Notes under the pieces: generated by a model
The model's database searches: none
What the model was told of the DNA's origin: nothing
What the model saw: the letters and a program-made list of their open reading frames with translations, nothing else
Shown here: positions 8,560-15,681 of the stretch, in pieces
Layout: each line of letters starts with the position of its first letter
How positions within the stretch are numbered: the first letter of the stretch is position 1
Translations under genes and position numbers: made by a program
NCBI GenBank assembly: GCA_965365655.1
Contig: CBDUCN010000035.1
Coordinates: 1-24,350 of the forward strand
DNA: 24,350 nt
Direction of reading: 5' to 3'
Origin: JBFHNV01 sp965365655
GTDB taxonomy: Bacteria; Pseudomonadota; Gammaproteobacteria; HK1

Positions 8560-9264
8560 ATGTCCGCCCCCCCGAAACCCCCGCCCGAGGCGCTGCAGCG
8601 AATCGTCCTGTTCAAGTCCATGGCGGACGGCGAGATCGAAGCGCTCCGGGCCACGATGCGGGTGCGCGAGCTGGACGAGGGGGAGCGGCTGTTCGACTTC
8701 GGCCAGCCGGCACTGCAGTTCTTCTACCTGGACGCGGGACTGGTGAAGCTGTTCCGCAACGCCGCCGACGGCAGCGAGAAGGTCATCGAGGTGGTGCGCC
8801 CCGGGGAGACCTTCGCCGAGGCGGTGATGTTCATGCGCCGCGCGGACGGCTACCCGGTCAGCGCCGAGGCCATCGCGCCGAGCCGCCTGTGGGCATTCGA
8901 CAGCGCCACGATGGTGAAGCTGCTGCGCGACTCGGTGGACAACTGCTTCCGCCTGCTCGCCGACCTGAGCGTGCGGCTGCGCCATCACGTCGACGAGATC
9001 GATCGCCTGACGCTGCACAACGCGACCTTCCGCGTGGTGGGCTTCCTGCTGCGCCAGGTGCCGGAAGGGACAGCGTCGGGCACCGAGGTGCACCTGTCGA
9101 TGCCGAAGAACGTGCTGGCGTCGCGCCTCGGCGTGCAGCCCGAGACCTTCTCGCGCATCCTCGGCCGGCTCTCCAAGGAAGGCCTGCTGCGCGTGAATCG
9201 CCAGGACATCGTGCTCGCAGACCTCGAGGGCCTGACCGAGCTGGCGGACCCGGACCGCGGCTGA
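8560..9264 (+). CDS. Crp/Fnr-family transcription regulator, Dnr-like
   Basis: The 234-residue protein has an N-terminal cyclic-nucleotide-fold sensor domain (about 12-130), a long dimerisation helix (about 130-155) and a winged helix-turn-helix (about 170-225). The recognition helix reads PETFSRIL, with Glu195, Ser198 and Arg199. This E-x-x-S-R pattern is that of FNR/Dnr proteins binding TTGA(C/T) half sites. The N-terminal cysteines that hold the iron-sulfur cluster of FNR/ANR are missing, which fits a Dnr-type NO sensor using heme. That is inference from the family. Four matching boxes surround it, upstream of cytochrome c, itself, the 60-residue protein and the heme-copper operon. ATG 8560 is the only good start in frame; GGAGGG lies 20-odd nt upstream, farther than normal. 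Confidence 0.88.
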   Translation: MSAPPKPPPEALQRIVLFKSMADGEIEALRATMRVRELDEGERLFDFGQPALQFFYLDAGLVKLFRNAADGSEKVIEVVRPGETFAEAVMFMRRADGYPVSAEAIAPSRLWAFDSATMVKLLRDSVDNCFRLLADLSVRLRHHVDEIDRLTLHNATFRVVGFLLRQVPEGTASGTEVHLSMPKNVLASRLGVQPETFSRILGRLSKEGLLRVNRQDIVLADLEGLTELADPDRG

Positions 9265-9348
9265 ACGCGGCCGCGGCCATGCGGCGCCGCGCGCCCCGGT
9301 CGCTCTCGCGAGCGCCGCGCGACCGGGAGCCGCTCGCCGTCTCGCGGC

Positions 9349-9362
9349 TTGATCGAGGTCAA
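9349..9362. promoter_or_regulatory. FNR/Dnr box upstream of the 60-residue membrane protein gene
   Basis: TTGATCGAGGTCAA matches TTGAT-N4-ATCAA at nine of ten defined bases. It lies 60 nt before the start codon at 9423 and just downstream of the regulator gene. A weak GACAAG at 9384-9389 has the right spacing for a -10. Confidence 0.7.
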
Positions 9363-9422
9363 GGCGCGGCGCGCCCGCGCCGCGACAAGGTCACGCCCGC
9401 AACCCTCCGCGGTCCGCCTCCG

Positions 9423-9605
9423 ATGGACAATCTGCTGTTCCTGCTCCTCGCCGTCGCCCTGTGGTTCGCGTCCGACGCCGCCGTGCAGGCCGTGGAGGTC
9501 CGCCTCGGCCGGCGGCTCGAACACCGCACGTTGCTGTTCTTCGCGATCCTGCTGACGCTGGCACTCGCGAGCTTCGCCACCGTGCGCCACCTCGTCGCGC
9601 CGTGA
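9423..9605 (+). CDS. Small two-helix membrane protein, unknown function
   Basis: The 60-residue product has two hydrophobic stretches (about residues 3-20 and 36-55) joined by a charged loop VEVRLGRRLEHRT. I do not recognise the family. It has its own FNR/Dnr box 60 nt upstream and lies between the regulator and the heme-copper operon. This suggests expression under denitrifying or low-oxygen conditions. It could be a small accessory subunit or an assembly factor of the adjacent reductase. Base composition is like the neighbours. No clear Shine-Dalgarno is seen, so the exact start is less certain. Confidence 0.65.
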   Translation: MDNLLFLLLAVALWFASDAAVQAVEVRLGRRLEHRTLLFFAILLTLALASFATVRHLVAP

Positions 9606-9619
9606 CCGCCGGCGGGCGC

Positions 9620-9633
9620 TTGACCTAGGTCAA
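9620..9633. promoter_or_regulatory. Perfect FNR/Dnr palindrome upstream of the heme-copper reductase operon
   Basis: TTGACCTAGGTCAA is fully palindromic over 14 bp and fits TTGAC-N4-GTCAA. It sits 92 nt before the first gene of the operon (9725). No good -10 is seen; CCTACC at 9655-9660 has the right spacing but poor match. Confidence 0.8.
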
Positions 9634-9724
9634 GGAGCCGCAGGCACCCCCCTTCCTACCGTGCAGCCGTGCCCGGCGAACGCGCCGCACGGCACGCACA
9701 ACGCGGCAAGCGAGGGGAACCATC

Positions 9725-9916
9725 ATGGCCAGTGACGACTCCCAGGGCGCCGCCGGCGCCCCCGAGCGGACCTCGACCGGACCGGAACGGATTCCGTTCA
9801 TGCAGCGGGTGCTGGACAACCCGTTCCTGCTGCTGTTCCTGGGCGTCACCGTGCCCACCGTGTTCTACGTCATCTGGGGAGTGATGGAGATCGTGCAGAT
9901 CCCCATCGCTCGCTGA
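9725..9916 (+). CDS. Small single-helix subunit of the heme-copper reductase
   Basis: The 63-residue protein has a polar N-terminus and one membrane helix (about residues 34-58, LLLFLGVTVPTVFYVIWGVM). GAGGGG at 9712-9717 gives a good ribosome site for ATG 9725. It is the first gene after the perfect FNR/Dnr box and precedes the CuA subunit by 15 nt. Small one-helix subunits (for example subunit IIa of ba3-type oxidases) are common in B-type heme-copper complexes, and I infer that role here. No cofactor ligand is visible. Confidence 0.75.
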   Translation: MASDDSQGAAGAPERTSTGPERIPFMQRVLDNPFLLLFLGVTVPTVFYVIWGVMEIVQIPIAR

Positions 9917-9931
9917 GCGGAGGGCATCGCC

Positions 9932-10465
9932 ATGGCCATCACTCCTCCGTCGAACCGCATCTGGTGGCGCGAGCCCATCGCCCGCATCGAGCTCGTATGG
10001 ATCGTCATCGCCTTCCTGTGGGGGCTGGTGATGTTCTTCATGATGATCTGGTGGCACGGCGCGGGCGAGCAGAACCTGTCCAACGAGGCCTACCGCATCA
10101 CGCCCGCGCAGTTCTCCGAGAAGACCAGCGCGATGATCGAGCAGCACAAGGTGCGCGAGGAGTCCGGCATTCCCGTGGTGCGCCCGCCGCCCGGCAGCGA
10201 GGTGTACCTGCTCGGGCGGCTGTGGCAGTGGTATCCGATCCTCGAGCTGGAGAAGGACCAGACCTACCGGCTGCACATCTCGGCGCTGGACTGGCAGCAC
10301 GGCTTCTCGCTGCAGCCCGTGAACATCAACCTGCAGATCCACCCGGGCTACGAGATGGTGGTCACGCTCACCCCCGACGAGGCGGGCGAGTACACCATCG
10401 TGTGCAACGAATTCTGCGGCATCGGCCATCACACGATGGTCGGCAAGATCCACGTCGTCGAGTGA
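9932..10465 (+). CDS. CuA-containing subunit II of a heme-copper NO/O2 reductase
   Basis: The 177-residue protein has one N-terminal membrane anchor (about residues 17-40) and a periplasmic cupredoxin domain. The full binuclear CuA set is visible: His123 (LDWQHGF), Cys158, Glu160, Cys162, His166 and Met169 in CNEFCGIGHHTM. It takes electrons from a soluble cytochrome c, or another donor, and passes them to the hemes in subunit I. It is short, with a single anchor, like subunit II of B-type oxidases and of the CoxB2/NorS-like proteins described in ammonia oxidisers. GGAGGG at 9919-9924 supports ATG 9932. Its stop is 12 nt before the subunit I start. Confidence 0.93.
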   Translation: MAITPPSNRIWWREPIARIELVWIVIAFLWGLVMFFMMIWWHGAGEQNLSNEAYRITPAQFSEKTSAMIEQHKVREESGIPVVRPPPGSEVYLLGRLWQWYPILELEKDQTYRLHISALDWQHGFSLQPVNINLQIHPGYEMVVTLTPDEAGEYTIVCNEFCGIGHHTMVGKIHVVE

Positions 10466-10477
10466 GGAGGGAAGACC

Positions 10478-12196
10478 ATGGCTGACGCGAGCTTGTTCCG
10501 GTCCTGCCCCGTCACCGGGCTGAAGGTGGATCTGCGCGCCGAGGCGCTGATCAAGGCCAACGCGGTGGCGGCGGTCGTGTTCCTCGCGGTCGGCGGCATC
10601 TTCGGCCTGCTGGTGGCGCTCACCCGCTGGCCGGCGGTCCACATCCTGCCCGCCGACTGGTTCTACCTGGTGCTCACCGCGCACGGTCTCGACGTGCTGC
10701 TGGTGTGGATCATCTTCTTCGAGATGGCGGTGCTCTACTTCGCATCCGCGATCCTGCTCAACTCGCGCATCGCGACGCCGTGGCTCGCATGGATCGCGTT
10801 CGCGATGATGCTTGTCGGCGCCATCGTCACGAACGTCGCCGTGCTGCAGGGCAACTCGAGCGTGATGTTCACCTCGTACGTGCCGATGCGCGCCGAGCCG
10901 CACTTCTACGCCGGCATCATCCTGTTCGCGGTGGGGGCGCTGATCGGCTGCGGCATCTTCTTCGGAACCCTGGTGATCGCGCGCGAGGAACGAACATACG
11001 AGGGGTCCATTCCGCTGGTGACGTTCGGCGCGCTGACCGCCGCGATCATCGCGGTCTTCACGATCGCGTCGGGCGCGATCATCCTCATCCCCACGCTGCT
11101 GTGGTCCCTCGGATACGTCGAGAACATCGACCCGCTGATGTACAAGACCGTGTGGTGGGCGATGGGGCACTCCTCGCAGCAGATCAACGTCTCGGCGCAC
11201 GTCGCCGTGTGGTACGCGATTGCGGCGATGGTACTCGGCGCGAAACCGATCTCGGAGAAGGTGAGCCGGCTCGCGTTCCTGATGTACATCCTGTTCCTTC
11301 AGCTCGCGAGCGCGCACCACATGCTGGTGGAGCCCGGAATCAGCTCGGAGTGGAAGATCTTCAACACCAGCTACGCGATGTACCTCGCGGTGCTGGGCTC
11401 GATGGTGCACGGCATGACCGTGCCCGGCTCCATCGAGGCGGCGCAGCGCCGCCACGGCTTCGACAACGGCCTGTTCGAGTGGCTGCGCAAGGCGCCGTGG
11501 GGCAACCCGGCCTTCTCCGGCATGTTCATGTCGCTGGTGATGTTCGGCTTCCTCGGCGGCATCTCGGGTGTCGTGCTCGGCACCGAGCAGCTCAACCTGA
11601 TCATGCACAACACCCTCTACGTGCCGGGTCATTTCCACGCGACGGTGGTCGCGGGCACCACGCTCGCGTTCATGGCCATGACCTACCTGGTAGTACCACT
11701 GATCTTCCGCCGCGACCTGGTGCTCAAGTCGTGGGCGAAGTACCAGCCCTACGTGTTCGGCATCGGGGTCGCCGGCATCTCGCTTTTCATGATGGGCGCC
11801 GGCACGCTGGGCGTGTCGCGCCGGCACTGGGACATCACCTTCGCCGACGCGCCGCTGCCCTTCGATTACCCGGCCGCCGCATTCTTCATGATGGGGCTGA
11901 ACGGCATCGCGGCGGTGCTCGCGGCCGCCGGCGGCGCGATGTACGTGATCGTCGTCGTCGGCTCGATCCTGTTCGGGCGCAAGCTGGGCGAGGAAGACCG
12001 CACGCTGGACCTGCTGCAGGCACCGGCGGCGACCGGCGGCGCACGCGCGGAGGCGGCAGCCGTCGGTCATTACGGCAGTGCCGGAACGCTGCGCATCCCC
12101 GGCACCGCGGTGCTGGTGGGCGTGTTCTTCACGTCCTTCGTCCTCTACTACTTCGTGAACTGGAAGTACCTCTCGGAGGTGTGGCCGCTGCGCTGA
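10478..12196 (+). CDS. Heme-copper subunit I, probable CuA-type nitric oxide reductase (eNOR/sNOR-like)
   Basis: The 572-residue protein is a polytopic heme-copper catalytic subunit with at least 12 hydrophobic helices. Low-spin heme ligands are His69 (TAHGLDVLL) and His387; the high-spin heme ligand is His385 (GHFHATVVAG). The CuB-site histidines are His231 and His280-His281 (SAHHMLVEPG). The helix VI motif, HPEVY in oxygen reductases, reads H231-S-S-Q-Q235, so the cross-linked tyrosine needed for O2 cleavage is replaced by Gln. It also lacks the HLWVE motif of classical cNOR. Loss of this tyrosine is a hallmark of NO reductases that evolved from oxygen reductases (Murali, Hemp, Gennis and colleagues described eNOR, sNOR, gNOR and nNOR). 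The Dnr-type box and denitrification context agree. A divergent oxygen reductase is the alternative. GAGGAGGG just upstream of ATG 10478 is a strong ribosome site. Confidence 0.85.
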   Translation: MADASLFRSCPVTGLKVDLRAEALIKANAVAAVVFLAVGGIFGLLVALTRWPAVHILPADWFYLVLTAHGLDVLLVWIIFFEMAVLYFASAILLNSRIATPWLAWIAFAMMLVGAIVTNVAVLQGNSSVMFTSYVPMRAEPHFYAGIILFAVGALIGCGIFFGTLVIAREERTYEGSIPLVTFGALTAAIIAVFTIASGAIILIPTLLWSLGYVENIDPLMYKTVWWAMGHSSQQINVSAHVAVWYAIAAMVLGAKPISEKVSRLAFLMYILFLQLASAHHMLVEPGISSEWKIFNTSYAMYLAVLGSMVHGMTVPGSIEAAQRRHGFDNGLFEWLRKAPWGNPAFSGMFMSLVMFGFLGGISGVVLGTEQLNLIMHNTLYVPGHFHATVVAGTTLAFMAMTYLVVPLIFRRDLVLKSWAKYQPYVFGIGVAGISLFMMGAGTLGVSRRHWDITFADAPLPFDYPAAAFFMMGLNGIAAVLAAAGGAMYVIVVVGSILFGRKLGEEDRTLDLLQAPAATGGARAEAAAVGHYGSAGTLRIPGTAVLVGVFFTSFVLYYFVNWKYLSEVWPLR

Positions 12197-12200
12197 CGCG

Positions 12201-12268
12201 CGGCGCCGGAGGAGCCGTGCGCAATCGTGCTTCGCGCGTGCACCCCGGGCTGTCTCCTCCCGGCGCCG
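12201..12268 (+). other. Long inverted repeat after subunit I
   Basis: CGGCGCCGGAGGAG (12201-12214) pairs with CTCCTCCCGGCGCCG (12254-12268) with one bulged base, enclosing about 39 nt. It begins 4 nt after the subunit I stop. It may act as an mRNA-stabilising or attenuating stem separating the abundant subunits from the maturation genes. A second perfect 8-bp stem, GAGCCCGC / GCGGGCTC, lies at 12298-12333. Confidence 0.45.
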
Positions 12269-12363
12269 GGGAAGGACAGGCCGGGGGGATCGGCAACGAG
12301 CCCGCGAACGGTGCTCATCGCCGTAGCGGGCTCCGGGCGACAGGTCGACAGGGAGATGCCGCG

Positions 12364-13224
12364 ATGACGCAAACGCTCAGGCTGGTCATGACACTTTCGA
12401 AGCTGCGCATCGGCTTCGTGATCATGCTGTGCGCGCTGGCAGGCATCGCGGTGGCGCCTGGCCCGGCCCCCGGGCTTGCCGCGACCGCCGTGCTCGCGCT
12501 CAGCGTGCTGCTCTCGTCGGGCTGCGCCGGCGCGTTCAACCACTACGTCGAGCGCGACCTGGACCGGCGCATGACCCGCACGCGCAGGCGGCCGTTCGCG
12601 AGCGGGCGCCTCGCGCCGGGCTGGCGCTGGCCGGCGCTGTTCACCGGCCTGCTCGCACTGGCGGTGGCGGGCGCCGCGATCGCGACGAACGCGGTGGCCG
12701 CGGGCTACGTGTTCCTGGGCGCGTTCACGTACGGCGTGGTCTACACGCTGTGGCTGAAGCGGCGCACGGTGTGGAACATCGTCTGGGGCGGCCTGGCCGG
12801 CAGCTTCGCGGTGCTCGCGGGCGCGGCGGCGGTGGACCCGTCCCCGGGGCCGGCCGTCGTCGCGCTGGCGCTCGTGCTGTTCTTCTGGACGCCGCCGCAC
12901 TTCTGGAGCCTCGCGTTCGTGTACAAGGACGACTACGCACGCGCGGGCGTGCCGATGCTGCCGTCGGTGGCCGGCGAGGCGGTCGCGGCGCGCATCGTGC
13001 TCGCGCACACCGTCGCGCTGGTCGCGTGCTCGGTGGTGCCGTTCTTCCACGGCATGGGCGCCGTCTACCTCGCCGGCGCAGTGGCCGGCGGCGCGTGGTT
13101 CCTCGCCACCAGCGTGCGCTTCGCGCTGCGGCCTTCGCGCGACACCGCACGGCGCAACTTCCGCGCATCGCTCGCGCAGCTCTCGCTGCTGCTCGCGGGC
13201 GCGATGCTGGACGCCGCCATCTGA
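12364..13224 (+). CDS. ctaB: Heme O synthase (protoheme IX farnesyltransferase)
   Basis: This 286-residue UbiA-family integral membrane prenyltransferase adds a farnesyl group to heme b to make heme O, the precursor of heme A. The Asp-rich motif is NHYVERDLDRRM (residues 59-70), followed by RTRRRP. The second loop reads WTPPHFWSLAF followed by YKDDYARAGVPMLP, typical of CtaB/CyoE. About eight to nine helices are seen. ATG 12364 follows AGGGAG; the open frame runs further upstream but with no homology. The gene lies 167 nt downstream of subunit I and, together with ctaA at the operon end, implies that the reductase carries heme A or O type hemes. Confidence 0.95.
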   Translation: MTQTLRLVMTLSKLRIGFVIMLCALAGIAVAPGPAPGLAATAVLALSVLLSSGCAGAFNHYVERDLDRRMTRTRRRPFASGRLAPGWRWPALFTGLLALAVAGAAIATNAVAAGYVFLGAFTYGVVYTLWLKRRTVWNIVWGGLAGSFAVLAGAAAVDPSPGPAVVALALVLFFWTPPHFWSLAFVYKDDYARAGVPMLPSVAGEAVAARIVLAHTVALVACSVVPFFHGMGAVYLAGAVAGGAWFLATSVRFALRPSRDTARRNFRASLAQLSLLLAGAMLDAAI

Positions 13225-13241
13225 GGCGCGCGTGTGACGGC

Positions 13242-14072
13242 ATGCAGCACGATCCCAACGCCAGGGCTGCCCACGACCCCATCGCCGCGCGGCGTCGCGT
13301 TGCCGCGCTGCTGCTCGCGCTGACGGCCGCGGCACCCGCCGCCGCCTTCGACCAGGCGCAGGCACAGGCGGCAAGCCGCGCGGCGGTGGGGAAGGTGGTC
13401 GCGGACCGGGTGCTGCGCGATGGCGAGGGTCACGAGGTGGCGCTCGCAGGCTTTCGCGGGCGGCCGCTCGTCGTGAGCCTCGTCTACACGAGCTGCTACG
13501 GGAGCTGCAGCATCATCACGCGCCGCCTCGCGCAGGCCGTGGAGGTCGCTCGCGACGCGCTGGGCGAGGACCGCTTCGGCGTGATCACCGTGGGCTTCGA
13601 CACCGCCAACGACACGCCGGGGCGCATGGCTCACTACGCCCGCCGGCAGCGCATCGGCGACGCCGGGTGGCGGGTGCTGAGCGGCGACGCGGCCACGGTG
13701 AACGCCCTCGCGGCGGACCTCGGCTTCAGCTTCGCTCCGTCACCCCGGGGCTTCGACCACGTGAGCCAGGTGACGGTGCTCGACGCCGACGGCCGCGTGT
13801 ACCGCCAGGTGTACGGCGACGGCTTTCCGACGCCGGCACTGGTGGAGCCGCTGAAGGAGCTGGTGTTCGGCACCGCGGCGCGCGCAGCGACGCTGGACGG
13901 CTGGGTGAACGGGCTGAAGCTTCTGTGCACCGTGTACGACCCGTCGGCCGACCGCTACCGCTTCGACTACTCGGTGTTCGTCGGCGCGTTCGTCGGGATC
14001 GTGTGCCTGGGCGCGGTCGCGGTGTTCGTTGTGCGCGCGTGGTCGGATGGGCGTGGACGGCCCGCCGCCTGA
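13242..14072 (+). CDS. SCO1/SenC-family copper chaperone for CuA assembly
   Basis: The 276-residue protein starts with a signal or anchor segment (about residues 18-35). A thioredoxin-like SCO domain follows, with the copper-binding Cys85 and Cys89 (TSCYGSCS) and His173 (GFDHVSQ). A C-terminal membrane helix lies at about 245-268. SCO proteins deliver copper to, or reduce the cysteines of, the CuA site in subunit II, matching its place next to a CuA enzyme. SenC genes also accompany the norSY-type genes of ammonia oxidisers. It starts 17 nt after ctaB and overlaps the next gene by 26 nt, so translation is probably coupled. The second hydrophobic segment at the C-terminus is less usual for SCO proteins. 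Confidence 0.9.
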   Translation: MQHDPNARAAHDPIAARRRVAALLLALTAAAPAAAFDQAQAQAASRAAVGKVVADRVLRDGEGHEVALAGFRGRPLVVSLVYTSCYGSCSIITRRLAQAVEVARDALGEDRFGVITVGFDTANDTPGRMAHYARRQRIGDAGWRVLSGDAATVNALAADLGFSFAPSPRGFDHVSQVTVLDADGRVYRQVYGDGFPTPALVEPLKELVFGTAARAATLDGWVNGLKLLCTVYDPSADRYRFDYSVFVGAFVGIVCLGAVAVFVVRAWSDGRGRPAA

Positions 14073-15681
14073 AGCCGCCGCCGCGGCACGCGCCGCGAGC
14101 GGGCCGGCGCCCGGTGCGGCGCGGCGCGCGCCGTCGCTAGTGCGCCGCACGCTGGCCAGGCTCTTCGATCGCGCCGGGGACGCGCTCGAGTCAGCCTTCG
14201 GGCCGGCCGCGAATCCGCTGTCCCAGCTCGGCGCGCTCGGCTGGTTCTTCTACTGGATCGTCGCCGTCAGCGGCATCTACCTGTACGTGTTCTTCGACAC
14301 CGGCGTGCACGACGCGTACGCGTCGGTGGAACGCATCACCCACGAGCAGTGGTACGTCGGCGGCGTGATGCGCAGCCTGCACCGCTACGCGTCCGACGCG
14401 CTGGTGATCGTGGTGCTCGCGCACCTGCTCGTCGAGTGGGCTCACGATCGCCTGCGCGGACCGCGCTGGTTCGCGTGGACCACCGGCGTCGCGCTGCTGT
14501 GGCTGCTGTTCGCGGCCGGCATCACCGGCTACTGGGTGGTGTGGGACGATCTCGCCCACTACGTCGCGCTCGCGACCAGCGAGTGGCTGGACGCACTCGG
14601 CCTGTTCGGTCAGCCCATCGCCCACAACTTCGTCGACGACAGCACGCTGAGCGGACGTTTCTTCACGCTGATGGTGTTCATCCACATCGCGGTGCCGCTG
14701 ATCATGCTGTTCGCGATGTGGATCCACATCCAGCGCGTGAGCCGGCCCGCGGTGAACCCGCCGCGCGCGCTGGCGCTGGGCACCCTCGCCGCGCTGCTCG
14801 CGCTGTCGCTCGCGAAGCCCGCCGTGAGCGGGCCGCCGGCCGATCTGTCGCGGGTGCCCGCGGACGTCGCGCTGGACTGGTTCTACCTCGGATTCCTGCC
14901 GCTCAAGGACCGCCTCTCCGGCGGCGTCACCTGGGCGGTCGTCGCGACGGGCACGCTGGTGCTGCTGCTCGCGCCCTGGATCCCCCGGCGCCGGCGCCGG
15001 GCGGTCGCGACGGTGCAGCTCGACGAGTGCAACGGCTGCGCGCGCTGCGCCGCCGACTGCCCGTACGGCGCGATCGAGATGCGCCCGCGCAGCGATGGCG
15101 CTGCGTTCGCGCAGGAAGCGGTCGTGCGCACCTCGCTGTGCGTGAGCTGCGGGATCTGCGTCGGCGCCTGTCCCACCGCGAGCCCGTTCAGCCGCCGGCG
15201 CCGGCTGGTCGCCGGGGTGGAGCTGCCGGATGTCCCGGTGGATGAGCTGCGCGCGCGCTGCGAGGCCGCGGCAGCGGCGCTGGCGGGCGACGCGCGGGTG
15301 CTGGTGCTCGGCTGCCGCCACGGGGTGGACACGCGCGCGCTGGCCGGCGACGGCGTCGCCGTGATCGAGCTGCCCTGTGCCGGCATGCTGCCGCCGCCGT
15401 TCCTGGACTTCCTGCTCATGCGCGGCCACGTGGACGGCGTGTTCCTCACCGGCTGCCGCGAGGGCGAGTGCCACGAGCGTCTCGGGATCCAGTGGACGCG
15501 CGCACGCATCGCCGGCGAGCGCGACCCGTACCTGCGCGCCCGGGTGCCGCGCGAGCGGCTCTGCCTGCACTTCGCGGGCCGCACCCGGCTCGCCGCGACC
15601 CGCGACGCGCTGGCCGGCTTCCGCTCGCGGCTGAGCGGACTGCCGGCGGCGGGGACGAGCGCGGCGAAGGACGCATGCTGA
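14047..15681 (+). CDS. Cytochrome b - 2[4Fe-4S] ferredoxin - MvhD-like fusion protein
   Basis: The 544-residue protein joins three modules. Residues about 60-300 match the N-terminal half of cytochrome b of bc1/b6f complexes. All four heme b ligands are present with the canonical spacing of 14: His112/His126 (LHRYASDALVIVVLAH) and His213/His227. Residues 325-380 are a ferredoxin domain with two clusters: Cys328, 331, 334, 338 (CNGCARCAADCP) and Cys365, 368, 371, 375 (CVSCGICVGACP). Residues about 412-505 resemble the delta subunit of methyl-viologen-reducing hydrogenase (MvhD/FlpD), with LGCRHG, PCAGM and LTGCREGECHERLG, likely binding [2Fe-2S]. I infer membrane electron transfer between quinone and soluble iron-sulfur carriers or the reductase. 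The start could also be GTG 14029. It overlaps the SCO gene, and its stop overlaps the next start. Confidence 0.88.
   Translation: MGVDGPPPEAAAAARAASGPAPGAARRAPSLVRRTLARLFDRAGDALESAFGPAANPLSQLGALGWFFYWIVAVSGIYLYVFFDTGVHDAYASVERITHEQWYVGGVMRSLHRYASDALVIVVLAHLLVEWAHDRLRGPRWFAWTTGVALLWLLFAAGITGYWVVWDDLAHYVALATSEWLDALGLFGQPIAHNFVDDSTLSGRFFTLMVFIHIAVPLIMLFAMWIHIQRVSRPAVNPPRALALGTLAALLALSLAKPAVSGPPADLSRVPADVALDWFYLGFLPLKDRLSGGVTWAVVATGTLVLLLAPWIPRRRRRAVATVQLDECNGCARCAADCPYGAIEMRPRSDGAAFAQEAVVRTSLCVSCGICVGACPTASPFSRRRRLVAGVELPDVPVDELRARCEAAAAALAGDARVLVLGCRHGVDTRALAGDGVAVIELPCAGMLPPPFLDFLLMRGHVDGVFLTGCREGECHERLGIQWTRARIAGERDPYLRARVPRERLCLHFAGRTRLAATRDALAGFRSRLSGLPAAGTSAAKDAC

Noticed and set aside
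9656..12070. An 804-codon minus-strand frame opposite the heme-copper subunit genes
   Set aside because: It is rich in His, Arg, Glu and Gln with no recognisable domain and lies opposite well-supported subunits I and II.
10478..12196. Classical cytochrome c-dependent NO reductase NorB, or an ordinary aa3 oxidase
   Set aside because: NorB is excluded by the lack of the HLWVE-type motif and by the CuA partner. An ordinary oxidase is made unlikely by Gln at the HxxxY tyrosine position.
10705..12363. A long open frame upstream of and in frame with ctaB
   Set aside because: The upstream part is an out-of-frame reading of subunit I with no membrane character. Homology to CtaB begins at ATG 12364, which has a ribosome site.
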